The position numbers were made by a program, and so were the translations under genes. Below the pieces are notes generated by a model that saw nothing but the letters and a program-made list of their open reading frames with translations, had not been told where the DNA came from and did no database searches. From Brassica napus (Eukaryota > Streptophyta > Magnoliopsida > Brassicales > Brassicaceae): DNA of 64,000 nt. The stretch covers positions 15,312,009-15,376,008 of the forward strand of contig NC_063442.1 of assembly GCF_020379485.1 (NCBI RefSeq), read 5' to 3'. Below are positions 12,278-23,962 of the stretch, one piece after another (positions within the stretch are counted from its first letter, which is position 1; every line of letters starts with the position of its first letter).

Positions 12278-12713
12278 TAGGGGTGGGCGTTCGGGTACCC
12301 GTTCGGGTTCGTATCGGGTTTTTGGATTTTCGAGTATTTCGGTATAGAGGTGTAGAACCCGTTCGGGTATTTCTGTACTTTGGATCGGGTTCGGGTATTT
12401 TTAGTTCGGACTCGGTTATTTCAGATCGGGTTCGGATATTTAGATTTTGAAAAAAAAAAATTAAAATTTTCATTTCTCAAGTTTCTTATATTTAAAAATG
12501 TAACTTTTAGTTAACTAATTTTTTATTTTTAATAGATTGAATGGTTAATAGATTTAGACATAAAAATTTAAAACTAAAAAGGCATTAATTTAGTTATTTT
12601 TTGAAAAAATTTGGATGTAATTTTTTGTTAATTTTTTAAATAAAAAACTTGACATGCATTTTCGGATCGGGTTCGGGTGCCACTTCGGATATCGGGTAAA
12701 GTGCCCACCCCTA
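12278..12713 (+). mobile_element. Non-autonomous hAT element with 8-bp target duplication
   Basis: Inverted ends TAGGGGTGGGC / GCCCACCCCTA bound 436 bp of 'gttcgggttcgggt'-rich sequence. Both flanks carry CTAATTAG (12270-12277 and 12714-12721), the 8-bp target duplication typical of hAT. No transposase is encoded. The insertion sits at the same Helitron position as its truncated sister in copy 1. Confidence 0.9.
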
Positions 12714-12718
12714 CTAAT

Positions 12719-12935
12719 TAGGTTGTTTGTTTTTAATAACTTACCTTTCTCATATGGATTACTTGCGCAAGTTGAAATTATTAAATATGCAAATAACTTA
12801 TAGACAAAATTTGTTTTTAATAACTTACCTTTCTAATATGGATTACTTGCGTAAGTTGAAATCATTAAATATGCAAATCACTTATTCACAATATGGATTA
12901 CTTGCGCAAATTGAAATTATTAAATATTATCGATT
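12719..12935 (+). repeat. Degenerate tandem repeats (about 70 bp), copy 2
   Basis: Same units as at 9758-9965. The 77-codon open frame across them is only the repeat translated (DYLRKLK recurring) and is not a gene. Confidence 0.7.
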
Positions 12936-13313
12936 TAGTTTACCCTTGGGCAAGATTTAGAATTAAGACGAATATTAAAAACTTGCGCATGTTGATATCA
13001 TATTTATTACATTGCTTACAAAATATTTTAATGTTTCTAATTAGGTTGTTTGTTTTTAATAACTTACCTTTCTAATATGGATTACTTGCGCAAGTTAAAA
13101 TCATATCATATGCAAATCATTTTTTGACAATACACATTTAATATCTTTCTTTAAACGATTTCATTATTTATTGTGCAAAATATTGTGCGTCATTAATATG
13201 AGAAATAAATCGACTGTATATATATATGAGACACCCAAGGTCTTAAAATACAAACATTCTCTTTTCATTCTTTAAAGTATTATTCATAAATCTCTCCTCT
13301 CATACTATTAAGG

Positions 13314-13490
13314 TATTACGACGATGTTGCTTGTGTGCTAAGAAAAATGTGTTTAGACGCAAAGGCTCCTCATCTTTCATCGACTCTGCCACTCACTTTG
13401 TCTTGGAAGTATTATATGCTACTTGATGAATCGACTCTGCCACCCACTTTCATCGACTCTGCCACCCACTTTACCTTGGAAGTATTATAG
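13314..13490 (+). pseudogene. VIH: Captured VIH exon with local duplications
   Basis: One exon piece reads [20 protein letters not shown] then [12 protein letters not shown], the segment that in plant VIH proteins leads into the phosphatase-like domain. It is better preserved than the matching piece in copy 1 (no stop after APHL). A unit around ATCGACTCTGCCACCCACTT then occurs twice more at about 13430-13486. The last one reads [11 protein letters not shown], closer to the remembered parental sequence than the first. No downstream VIH exons follow; Helitron sequence resumes at about 13490. Confidence 0.78.
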
Positions 13491-14449
13491 AAAGATTAAT
13501 AATGTTTTATTTATTACTTTTAATATTTATAAACTATAAAATACAATGAACGAAATTTTATATAAGATAATTATAATAGTTTTATACTCTACTTGATGAA
13601 TTATGTTCGAATATAATTATATAATAACTATTTTGAATATTACAAAATCCAAAAATGTTTATTAATATTATTTTTAAATTATTTATCGTTGTTTAAAGAA
13701 TAAATTTATCATAATTTTAAAATAATTTATAAAATGCTTACAAAATGCAAGGCAAAGTTTCACTTTCAAGAGTTAAGTCGAGATCTGGATTAAAAATCCT
13801 AATAACTGGTAAAGAAGGGAAGCCGCAGACAAAAATATTGAATGTTGTCTACAAACAAGTTTTTCAGAATATTTCATAGTCACGGTACGTAATTTCAATC
13901 TACTTTTTTTTTCAAATACAAATTTTAAAATGAATAAACTGTTGCAATTGTTTATTTTTTGTATTTGCTAGATGGGTTGTGATGAGTTAGGAGACCGATG
14001 ACGGTATGTCAATTTAATATTATTTCATGTTCAATAAAATTTAGAAATTTATAAATCTATCAAATAATGTTAACCCGTCAAATTGCTTACAAAATTTATT
14101 TAATTTTTTGCAAGTTTCTAATTGAATTTGCTTTCTTTATCGAGAAATGTACTTCATAATTTATATTATTTATGGATAATATTTTGATTTTTATTATATT
14201 TTCTTTTAATATGTCTACATAAATGTTTGTTTATTATTTATGGAAAAATAATATTATTCACCTAAAATAAAAAATTACGAAACATATACAATACAATTCT
14301 AATTAATGATAATATAAAATCTGTTACTTCTAAAACTATACACTATTTATTCCATTTTTTGAATGAAAGTATCTTCGTAAATACACAAAATATTTTGTGA
14401 CGTTGCAATTATACACACACAATATCTGTCTCTTCATACTGACGTTATT

Positions 14450-14487
14450 GTGTTCTCTCTCGTGAGGTACAGACCGAGAGAGAACAC
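14450..14487. other. Subterminal 13-bp stem-loop in Helitron copy 2
   Basis: GTGTTCTCTCTCG (14450-14462) and CGAGAGAGAACAC (14475-14487) form a perfect stem around a 12-base loop, 27 bases before the terminal hairpin. Confidence 0.75.
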
Positions 14488-14543
14488 AGGGTGCGGACCG
14501 ATCATGTTCTTATGCCCGCACAGGATGCGGGCCGGTCACCTAG

Positions 14544-14644
14544 TATACACTTAATTTTAACATCCGCGGCAATATATATAGAGGATTTGATTTTATGAAG
14601 TCATTTGGAAACAATCTAATATACAGTTAATATTAACAAGCATA
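14544..14644. other. Short intergenic stretch
   Basis: AT-rich sequence between the Helitron end and the 42-bp tandem array. No feature supported. Confidence 0.3.
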
Positions 14645-14647
14645 GGA

Positions 14648-14760
14648 TGAACATGGTTACAATGTTGTGGCTACAAAAACATGTAAATATGAACATGGTT
14701 ACAATGTTGTGGCTACAAAAACATGTAAATATGAACATGGTTACAATGTTGTGGCTACAA
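14648..14760 (+). repeat. 42-bp tandem repeat, 2.7 copies
   Basis: The unit starts GAACATGGTTACAATGTTGT. Copies are essentially identical. Because 42 is divisible by 3, one frame reads EHGYNVVATKTCKY repeatedly, though a TAG lies just upstream and no start codon is available. A diverged single copy occurs at about 16586. Confidence 0.85.
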
Positions 14761-15489
14761 TTGCTGATTTCAATTTACAAAGTTGTAACCAAAAAAAACA
14801 AAAGTGTGAATTAGATGTTTAGATCAACAAAAACATGTAAATATGAATAAATATGAGGAAACGAGAAGTTAGAAAGAGTCAAATCACCTTGCTGAATCTT
14901 ATGTGGAATGAAATCGGCGAGGGATCAAATCCTAATCCCCTTTTCCCCTTTCGTTTTCGTGAAAGTTTTTTTCGCATGAGAAAATTATTTTTTTTGTTGT
15001 CGGTAAGAAAAAAGGGTCAAGTTTACTCCGAAATAAACATAAGGTAAGTAAATTGGGCTCCAGTTTAACACACTATGGCTAATGTATTTTCAACCTGATA
15101 CATCAAAAACCATTTGCATATAAAACAAGCTCACTTATTGTTTGCAATATGTATTGATGTATCATATCATACTGGAGACTTTGATTTTTTTTTAATTAGT
15201 AGCTCTGTATAATAAAAGAATATATTGCATTGTGACACAAATATTTTTAAAAATTTAACATATGACCGCATTAACATAAATTTAACATTTAATTTATAAA
15301 TAACCTTTACAAGTCTAAACAAATAATCAAGCTATGTGAGCTTTTAAAAAATATAGCTCTAAATTTGTTTAAAATTTCTTCCGTCAAAGTGTCTATATAA
15401 AAACGCATTATAAAGTATATTAATATATAGGTGATGTGAAGAAGATAAACCAAAAGAACTTTAAAAGATACATGGTAAATAATGTTTTA

Positions 15490-16040
15490 TTGGAAATATG
15501 GATGGGGTTCGGGTACAGTTCGGGTCTATTCCGGTTTTAAAAGTTAAAGATTTCAGCCCTCATTATGGTATTTATATAAATTTTGGTTTTGGTTCAGTTC
15601 GGATCTTTGTTGGTTCGGGTCCAGATAACCCGTATAATATATAACTTATAAATTTGAATAATGTATACAGAAACATCTAAATTAAATGAATATTTGGATG
15701 GAGAAATTTGAGATTTGCATGTTTAGCTATTTTTAGATATTTATTTTTGACTATTAAGATATATTTCAAGTATTTAAGAAAATTTAAAAATATCTTAATT
15801 TTTTGGATATTTTTTTAGATATTAAATCTAAAAGTAACTATTATATTTAAATATATAAATTTGATATGAATACATTCGGATATTCAAAATATTTTGGTTC
15901 GATTCAGATTTTGTTCCAGTTTTTTAGATACTAAAATTTTGAATTCATTCGGATATTTAACAGTTTCAGTTTGGATTCGATATTACTTTTTTCGGATAGG
16001 ATTCAGATTGGTTTTTTGGATTCGGAGATTTTTTTCACCT
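15490..16040. repeat. Low-complexity 'ttcggat/ttcgggt' repeat region, probable decayed element
   Basis: Dispersed TTCGGGT, TTCGGATA and GGTTCGG words, as in the interiors of the hAT elements of this window, sit in AT-rich sequence. No terminal repeats could be paired confidently. Confidence 0.4.
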
Positions 16041-16570
16041 GTATTGGAAATATCAGTGAACACACATTGCTCTTCTTTATTTAAAAAAAAAAGTCGCAAT
16101 AGTCTTACGTTGTATTTTTATGTAATGCAAAAAACGAATAATACCAGCGGACGAATAGAATTAACATAATCTAGCATTGAAGATTTATACATGCAATTTT
16201 CATGCTTAATTTGAAAATAGTAACAATTGCAGTTATATGTTTTACTCCGTGCATAACGCAGATTATCACGTAGAAGTAATCATGCGACATGATTTACACA
16301 GAAAGTTATCTTTGATATAAATCACTAGTCCATTACCGTTAAATTATAGATTACCAATATTTAAAATATTATCGTCAAATAAGTGAAATTATTATATATT
16401 TCGTAAACAAATATTAAATTATAACAGTTCATTTATATTTATCCTCATTCTCGTGTTTTTGTTATCATTATTTGATTAAACTACAACAAATTACTTTTTT
16501 TTTTAACATTTACACCAAAAAAAAAAGCTTCAATAAATGATAACGCTATCTTCATTTTCAGACCCTCTTT

Positions 16571-16756
16571 TTGTTAATTCGCACGGATGAACATGATTAC
16601 AATGTTGTGGCTACAAGCTCAGATAGTTTTGATATGACGCAAAGATCTCGTTGCTTAAAACCATCTCAAAAGCTAAAGGATATGGAGTGGTGCACAATCA
16701 GTCGGAAGGGACGGCGTGGAAGAGGTATACTACTTCTCATGGTCGTCGATCACTAG
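16571..16756 (+). pseudogene. Possible gene fragment of unknown origin
   Basis: A 61-codon open frame includes DEHDYNVVATSSDSFDMTQR and a basic end SRKGRRGRG, with codon use more gene-like than the surrounding AT-rich DNA. I do not recognise the family. The first codons resemble the 42-bp tandem repeat 1.9 kb upstream, so the two may share an origin. There is no upstream exon or promoter that I can support. Confidence 0.3.
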
Positions 16757-17049
16757 AACTTATTATTCAAAAAGTTCTTCATCTTCCTATGACTTATTTT
16801 TATGTTATGCTTTAAAGCAAATTTGGTGCGTTGATTTACGATATGTTTAACTTCTTATCATGAACTTTATGGCTGAATCGTTCTCTTGTAACTTCTCTAG
16901 TATTTAATAGCAAAATTTTCGTCAAAAAAAAATACTACAACAAACTAAAAAATATTTTATTGCATTCTAACTATTTGTTCGACCACAACCCATCTATAAA
17001 TCTTCACTAAAAATGATGTATATTTGTCAAACCAATATTTATCGACATG

Positions 17050-17344
17050 AGCCCTGTTCGTTTCAGAACCGCCACGTCTTGCGGCAGCGTCCAAAAATTC
17101 AGCCTTTTATCACAGCAATACAAACCACCGGTGAGATATCGCTGACGTATTTTCAATCGCAGCGGCAACTAACAAGAAGGACAAGAGATGCTGAAATTAT
17201 CTGCGACACAAGCGTCTCTTTTTTTGTGTCTCCGGCAATTCAGTGCGTCTACCGCAACTTTTGATTCTGTTATTTTGGTTTCCGTCGTAGTACATTTTTG
17301 TTACCGCTGCCTCTAACCTCTGCGGTCATGAAACGAATAGGACT
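17050..17344. mobile_element. TIR element (MITE-like, about 295 bp)
   Basis: The left end AGCCCTGTTCGTTTCAGAAC and the inverted right end (reading AGTCCTATTCGTTTCATGAC on the minus strand) pair over about 23 bp with a few mismatches. ATG flanks both sides (17047-17049 and 17345-17347), a possible 3-bp target duplication. The GC-rich interior carries no transposase. The superfamily is unclear. Confidence 0.6.
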
Positions 17345-18030
17345 ATGGTAAGAAACCTTTTCTAAAACATGTTTTGTCTGTGATAATATCTCCTGAAATT
17401 CCTAGTTACCAACATCGCCACTCATGTCATGTGGTATATCAATTTTACTCTCACAAGCAAGAAGATAAGCATTCTGCTGTGGCACTATTCTCATACTTTT
17501 ATATTTCAATAAATAAGTTAAACTATCTCACATTCGAAATTAATATATACAATGAATCTGAAACTAAATAGATATAGATGATGCAATCAAAATTTCTATG
17601 TATGAAAAGAGAGAGACATTCATACTTTTCGTGATTCAGTGAGTTGAAATGCTATTTTCACTGATTTGTGACATTTTTCTGGAGTGCACACTCACTGATT
17701 GATGACTAATAATACTGTATGGTGGTATTAAATACCTAATAAAATTAGGTCAAACTCATATGATGAAAGAACTGACCATATGAAAAACTAATAAATACTG
17801 AGCTATCGGAAAAGTAAAAGTTATTAATAATGAACCGTACGAATATGAATAAATCAGACTTGGGTGGATGAAAACCAAATGTCACATTCATCTAACTGGT
17901 CCTTGACACGCCCAGGTTCACGAATATATATTTTTCCTTACCTTTCTTTTAAAACATCTAAAATTTTTATTTCGTTTACTAATAAAGAAGAAATTTTCTC
18001 TTGACCCCAGAAAAACAACACTTTGAATGA

Positions 18031-18663
18031 GGTCTGGACATCCGGATCCTCGGATCGGATTTTGTAGGGTCCATTCCTCACGGATCCTAGAAATTTGTAC
18101 CCATATATATCTATAACTTTTAGATCAATTATGGATCAGGTCTTATCGGATCCAGATCAGTTCGGATTCATAATTCCAATACTTGTAATTTTTAGATCTA
18201 TTTGGGATAAAGGTCGGTTAGGATATTTAAGACCCAAAACTCAAAAATATCCAAAATCCCTAAAAATATCCAAAGAACCGCAAAAATACTTAAAATTTTA
18301 TACAAAATCAGATCCAAAAATCAAAAGATACCCGAAATTTTATCTGAATACTCGAATTATATTTTCTTAAAATCTAAAATTTTACCTGAAACTTGAAATT
18401 ATACCCAAAAACTCGAATCCAAAACTAAAAAAAAACATTTGAAATACCAAAAATATACCCAATCACTAATATACTTAATATATACAGTATTTTTTGGGTA
18501 TTTCGAATACCCGATCGGATCTCGGATACGATCCGGACCCGACTGAGATCTGCGGGTCCAAAGAAAAAAAACTTATCAGATACTTTAGTATGGATCCAGA
18601 TCCAAACCTGTATTTTTGGATAGATTCTGGTTCGGACTTCGGATCCGGATAAAATGTCCTGGC
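18031..18663. mobile_element. Probable TIR element rich in 'ggatcc'
   Basis: Both ends carry an inverted GGACAT...CCGGATCC motif (18036-18049 and 18640-18659). The interior is made of 'aaaatacc', 'gggtcc' and 'cggatc' words. The exact termini and target duplication were not resolved. Confidence 0.45.
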
Positions 18664-21190
18664 TTACTTTGAAACACTGAAGTTTTTAATTTCCTTCTCT
18701 CGATCAAATGTTTGCTGGAATTTATTTACATGTAATTAAGCCATCTCACCGTGTTATAAAAGTTGTCTATAAATATTAGCCGTATAATATCTTATAAAGT
18801 TAGAAAAAAGAAGTTGACAATAAGTTATAAATGGAAAGGTGAGTGATATAGTTTCAGTTTGCTTTTCAGTGCCTACCTTAATATATAATTCAAATAAAAC
18901 AGTGAAACCGAGGTATAGCATTATTTAGGTTCCGAATGGTAATTACGGTTTGAGCGATGCGGGACAAGCGGTTTAACTGTGGTACAGTTTTAACAATTAT
19001 AAAAATATATAGATATATGGTATATGTAGAAATTTTTGTTACTGTTAACTGCAGTGTAGGATAGTGCGGTTCGTAATCAATGGACCTTAATCAGGTCCGC
19101 CTACCGTCCCAAATAACATTTTGACTTTATACAAATCAATGGACCGAAATATAATATTTTCAATGCAAAGTCGATTCTATAGTGTAAATAAGCGAAGCTA
19201 GACATGATTAGAATGTAAATCTGATCTTGAAATGCTTAAATGGATTTATTTAGGAACATAATGTTGATATGTTCTTTTTATTAAGATATTTGTACATGCT
19301 TTACTTTTAGGTTTAGATCCGGCCGATTTTCTTAAATCAGTCATTATTTTATTGTAAGATATACGATACAAAATACAGCTTATTTATCGTTTATTTGAAT
19401 TTTAAAAGGTAACTAATAATCAATCAATTTAGTTTCCAAAAAAAAACTAATAATCAATCAAATACGTTTTTGAGGAATGTAGAACTATATTTTGTCGGGC
19501 TTTGGCTCTAATTATCGCTAAAAAAGCATTGTATTGTTAGCTATGAAAATGATCTTTGAGAATAAGAGAAATGAAAATCCGATTCACACTATTATTAAAG
19601 TTGAAGAAATATCGAATCATGTAGACAAATAATTGCAGAAATTCAATGTTTCTATGTGGTTAGACGTATAGAACAATAAAATATTGTGATGAAATATTTG
19701 AAAGGACAATGATAGATTAATATATGGACCTTATAATATTGGAACTCGATGTGATAGAGGAAAGAAAGAAAAAATAATCAAGCGTGGGGTCAAAGGAGAA
19801 TTTGCACACATGCAAGTTGGCAACTTGGTGGTTAAAAAGTATTTCATGCATGTGGGACCTTCCTTTGTATCTAATTAAAATATAACTAATTGCATTTTCT
19901 AAGATAAGATTAAGAACTATGCATCAGTGAAGAAGATGTGGGTTATTATTCATTGTTAATAAAGATTTATGCGATTAAATATTTAAATACTGATATGGGT
20001 CGGCTCAATCCCTTTGAAACTTCACTGTCTTGTGGGCATATAAAACTTTCTGGAACCTCATTATACTAATCAGATAGTAACTACAAATGATAATTCGCAA
20101 CATTTGATTTTTTCTTTTTCGTAAAATGTCAAATATTATTTTAGCAAAAAAAAGTTAAATATTATATTTATTTTTAATTTTTTACAGAAGGTTCACAGCG
20201 ACGAGTAGTGGTGGAAATGCAATCATTAAAACTAAATAGAGAGTCTAAGCAGAGGAGAGGAGAGTACTAAAATGAAAGGAGACACATTTGAGTATTTTCT
20301 AGACGAGCGAGCTCATAATGTGTGGGTTTGTGGGTGATTTTAAATAATAACAATAGCGTCTTATATTTTAAATGGTTCCGGCGATTTTAAATAGTATTAT
20401 GCACTTTCCATATAGACTATGCATCTACCTGATTCTAGATTTTAAAAATGGTACGTATGAATTATAGGTATGAGCCTGTCTGCCTAAGTTTGGTTATTCA
20501 TTATAAAAAGAAGAAGAAAAAACGTTAAATAAGTTACAGACCAAATGTTTCTACATTGGTAAAATATTAAACATATGATTTAAAAGGCTGATTTATAGAT
20601 TAGATACTATCTCTAACTCATAATTTCATTTTTCAGTAAATATTCAAAAGACCCGTTCCCTGATCTGATATTGCGGTGGCAACCAATAAGAAAGTAGAAA
20701 TATATAAAGGGAAACAAAAATTGATACCAACAAACTTGACATGTATAAAAACGCTGAAGTATATCTTCGTAATTAGTACTCTGTTCTCATCTCAACAACA
20801 CGTTTAAAAACTAATAACAGATTTAAATATCTAATATCACCAGTTATTAATTTACTATGCATACGTTGTAAACTTGTAATTAAGATAGACAGTTTTTGGT
20901 CGTCAAGATATTTTTTGGCATGAAAATGAGGTATTATTTTAAAACATTTAGTAAATACATACTCTGCATATTTAACTTACCCCAAAAAGCATAAATTAAA
21001 AACGAGCTAACAAAAAAGATATAAGAATTTTAAACAGGTGAAAATAAATTAAACAAACGGCAAAACGGTTCGATTCAGTTCGGTTCTGGTCTGGTCCGAA
21101 CATATCTCATCACCGGTCCACTGATTTTGAAACTCAAACAACCAACTCAACCCACCACCACACCACCACCAACCTAGTCTCCGTGTCCAC
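18664..21190. other. Intergenic 3' of the DELLA gene
   Basis: AT-rich DNA with no supported gene. A segment at about 18905-19130 has several hAT-like words but no termini I could pair. The last 120 bases, rich in CCAC and CCGGT, are probably the DELLA 3' UTR (minus strand). Confidence 0.35.
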
Positions 21191-22930
21191 TCAGTGCGCC
21201 GCCGAGAGCTTCCAAGCGGAGGTTGTTATCAGCGGCCGAGTATGCCAACCCAACATCAAGCACCCATTATTCTCCTCCACACGATAACCTTCGCCGCCGT
21301 TAAACAAAGCCAAAAGCATACTCGCTTGCTTAAACGCGTTAGACCCGAGATGTGCCGGCGCAAAACCGGACGTACCGAACCGGTTAGCCCATTGACTCAG
21401 CGTCTCGTGTCTCTCCACCCGGTCTGGTCCTTCACAAGCCACGAGATTGCAAATCTGTTTCCCTAAGTAAACTTCCGACATAACCTTGTCTTGGCTACTG
21501 GGAACACCTTCCAAGGAATCAAACAACGTCGAATAGTAATGCAGCGATTCAGTAAACCGGTCTAAGAAATCCGGACCGTTATGACTCGATTCTTGCTCAA
21601 CCACCGTGAAAATCACCGGTTTAATCTGTTTCACCACGCCGAGAACTTTCTCTATCCCACCGGTACGGCCAAGGAGCTTGTGTAGCTCGAAAACAGAGTT
21701 AACCGCCACAGCTTCGATCTCACTCGGTCTAAGCTCAAGCATCGAAGCATCGAGATCGGCCAAGCTATTAGCCACGAAGCCACGATACTCAAACTCCACG
21801 TGAATCGCTTCCGCGAGCTGAGCTAACTTACACCCAACCTCATGGAGATGGTCGGAGTTATCCGCCGCCGGAGGACCAATCCCGGTTAACCGGAAAACAG
21901 GAGGACCACCTTCTCTCAACGCAAGGGCTTGCATAAGCGCCGGCCATTGCAGGCCTTGATTCATGGAGAAGTCGATGACGTGGACTCTCTTCTTCCCTTC
22001 GAAAGCCTCGAGGATGGCTTGGTTGGCCGTGAAGTGAGCGAACTTGAGGTAAGGGCACGTCTCGTAGAAGTGCATCTGGAGCGTGTCGGAGAGAGAGTGA
22101 TCGATCTGAGTCTGCGGCGGAGAGAGGCGGTAGATCCGCCGCGCGAGGGCTTCGGCGAAGTACGTCGCCACTTTCCTCATGGCTCCGGCTTGAGACACGG
22201 CCAAGAATCCAATCTGCTTCACCAGAGCTTCCGCTATGGACAAATCGTTGTTCTGGATTGCTTCCGCGCAGGCCATGAGCGCGTGGACCAGACGCACACC
22301 GTTCTCTTGCGAGTCCACCAGGACCATGGACCGAGTTGACTCAGCTGCGAGGCCTACAGACCGAGTTGACTCAGTGGTTGTGGTTGTTACCGTTGTTCCT
22401 GTAACCAACGAATCAGGGCTCGAGCATGACTTAAGACGCTTGGTGCTCTGACTGTTATCACCAGCTTGGTTCGACGAGGAGGAAGAATCTATCGCGAACT
22501 GGTCGGATCTCGCGTAAATCGCGTTTCCAGGAATGGCTTTGAGGTCGTAATCGGAACCACCAGCTCCGGCGAGAAACGAGTTGTTTATCTCCGGCGGCGG
22601 CGGGTTAAACTCCGTGAGCATGTTATCAAGCCACGAGTAGAGCTCCGACGGGTTGTAGTGAACAGTATCCGTCGCGAGATTGGATAAACCGTCTTCTTGA
22701 ACGTTACCCATCATGGTCTCTAACTGCTCTAGCTTCAACGCAACCTCGGCCATCTCGGACGACCTCACCTTGTAACCCAACACAGCGAGAAGCTCATCCA
22801 TGTTTCCGCCGTCTTCTTCTTCCTTGACCATCATCATCTTGTCTTTAGAAGAGGAACCGGTGTTCGCTGTCCCGTGGTTGGGGAATCTAGTATCAGGAGG
22901 ACCTTGAAACTGATGGAGATCTCTCTTCAT
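21191..22930 (-). CDS. RGA2: DELLA protein (GRAS family), GAI/RGA clade, resembling Brassica RGA2
   Basis: One intronless frame of 579 residues, the normal size for a DELLA repressor of gibberellin responses. The N-terminal regulatory domain is intact: DELLA at residues 45-49 within [17 protein letters not shown], a LEQLE segment at 67-71, and TVHYNP at 89-94. These are the parts bound by GID1 with gibberellin and then recognised by the SLY1/GID2 SCF ligase. A Ser/Thr-rich linker follows (about 148-205), with a KRLK nuclear-type basic patch at 164-167. The GRAS domain has the first leucine-rich region ([14 protein letters not shown]), [20 protein letters not shown], the second leucine repeat and a C-terminal SAWKLS. 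No lesion is seen. The sequence mixes RGA-like residues ([10 protein letters not shown]) with GAI-like ones ([24 protein letters not shown]). The symbol follows a remembered B. rapa entry of the same length; neighbour genes suggest descent from the GAI locus. Confidence 0.95.
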   Translation of the reverse strand: MKRDLHQFQGPPDTRFPNHGTANTGSSSKDKMMMVKEEEDGGNMDELLAVLGYKVRSSEMAEVALKLEQLETMMGNVQEDGLSNLATDTVHYNPSELYSWLDNMLTEFNPPPPEINNSFLAGAGGSDYDLKAIPGNAIYARSDQFAIDSSSSSNQAGDNSQSTKRLKSCSSPDSLVTGTTVTTTTTESTRSVGLAAESTRSMVLVDSQENGVRLVHALMACAEAIQNNDLSIAEALVKQIGFLAVSQAGAMRKVATYFAEALARRIYRLSPPQTQIDHSLSDTLQMHFYETCPYLKFAHFTANQAILEAFEGKKRVHVIDFSMNQGLQWPALMQALALREGGPPVFRLTGIGPPAADNSDHLHEVGCKLAQLAEAIHVEFEYRGFVANSLADLDASMLELRPSEIEAVAVNSVFELHKLLGRTGGIEKVLGVVKQIKPVIFTVVEQESSHNGPDFLDRFTESLHYYSTLFDSLEGVPSSQDKVMSEVYLGKQICNLVACEGPDRVERHETLSQWANRFGTSGFAPAHLGSNAFKQASMLLALFNGGEGYRVEENNGCLMLGWHTRPLITTSAWKLSAAH

Positions 22931-23962
22931 GTCTCTGATTTAGTTCGATAGTTTAACTCTGGTTTGGTCTGATTTTGGGCTCTGATCTTGGATCTAGGGG
23001 TTGCTTTCTTTTTTGGGTGAGGAAGAAGAGGAGCATGTGACTAGGTGAGGAATCTTAAGCAATCGGGGATTGCTTTGTTTTTCACTTCTGCTACCACTTC
23101 AATGATGATTATACGAATACTAAAAATAAATGATGAATTTTATTTACCAGAGAAAATGAAAAATTAATTTATAAAAAAGAATGGTGGTGATGGGGCTCGA
23201 CGACCAATGAATCATGTACCAGAGGAGGGCTAACAGCTACACCTCGAAAGCGATAAGGCTGAGAATATATACAATATTAAATCATTTTATAGTTGTACAA
23301 TAACTGCAACATAGTTAAGGTAAAATAAACACAAACGGTGTTACAATTAAAATGAATTAAATTTTGAAGAGATTGTTTACTTTCATTGTTGCTGTCAGTG
23401 GTAGCTCGTATGTCATAATATTTTGACCGATTAGTAAAAAGTCGTGGATCTACTACAATGTTATCTTAAACCGACATTTTTATTATATTTTGGGTTTTGT
23501 AATACTTTGTTTAAATGTTGAAAAATTGTACCAAGAAGAATGAGAATCATTAACCTTTTGTCAAATCTTTAAAATACTACAGATTTTGGGGTCTTTTTTG
23601 GTTGATTCTTTTGATGGAGAACTGAAGATGCTTTTCCAGTGTATAATTAAAATTGACTTAAAAGCTGAACTCAGTTCATGATACTGTTTTAGGTCCCAGG
23701 TTCAATTGTATAATAATTCAACCAACCATGTCTCGGGGTTTGAGTTAAGTAAAATAATTTCACAGTCTGATTTCCTTATTAACTTTCCAGCAAATTTATT
23801 AACACAGGCCATCGAAAACATCAATCTAAAAATGCGTACAATCAGAAAAATAAAAGTAGTTTTTGGTTACAACAACAGTAATTCCCACAATATGTATAAA
23901 TTCAATAAATTATAATGTATATATCCAATATATATAAATTCAGTATAAACCATATTACAATA
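22931..23962. other. DELLA 5' leader and proximal promoter
   Basis: The first 170 bases are pyrimidine/GA-rich leader-like sequence with no in-frame extension of the DELLA protein: upstream of the ATG the frame meets stops. The rest is AT-rich with no coding support. The open frame at 23706-23915 looks spurious. Confidence 0.4.
23262..23271 (-). promoter_or_regulatory. Candidate TATA box of the DELLA gene
   Basis: On the minus strand TGTATATATTC lies about 335 bases upstream of the DELLA ATG. That leader length is compatible with DELLA genes, but no transcript data support it. Confidence 0.35.

Larger units (their letters stand above)
11931..14543 (+). mobile_element. Helitron copy 2, complete ends (2.6 kb)
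   Basis: It begins TCCTCCTATACATTAAAAGA after a host A (11930) and ends with a 7-bp hairpin (14514-14520 with 14526-14532, loop CAGGA), then CGGTCACCTAG at 14543 before a host T. It is colinear with copy 1 and shares its hAT insertion, tandem repeats and first VIH exon, but lacks VIH pieces b and c. A second perfect 13-bp stem-loop lies just upstream of the terminal hairpin. Confidence 0.82.

Noticed and set aside
12727..13075. Frames with repeated DYLRKLK
   Set aside because: Translation of the approximately 70-bp tandem repeat in Helitron copy 2; not a gene.
14648..14760. CRISPR array
   Set aside because: Directly adjacent 42-bp tandem repeats without spacers in a plant genome.
21929..22339. 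136-codon plus-strand frame and other frames inside the DELLA gene
   Set aside because: Antisense or shifted shadows of a GC-rich exon that encodes a clear DELLA protein on the minus strand.
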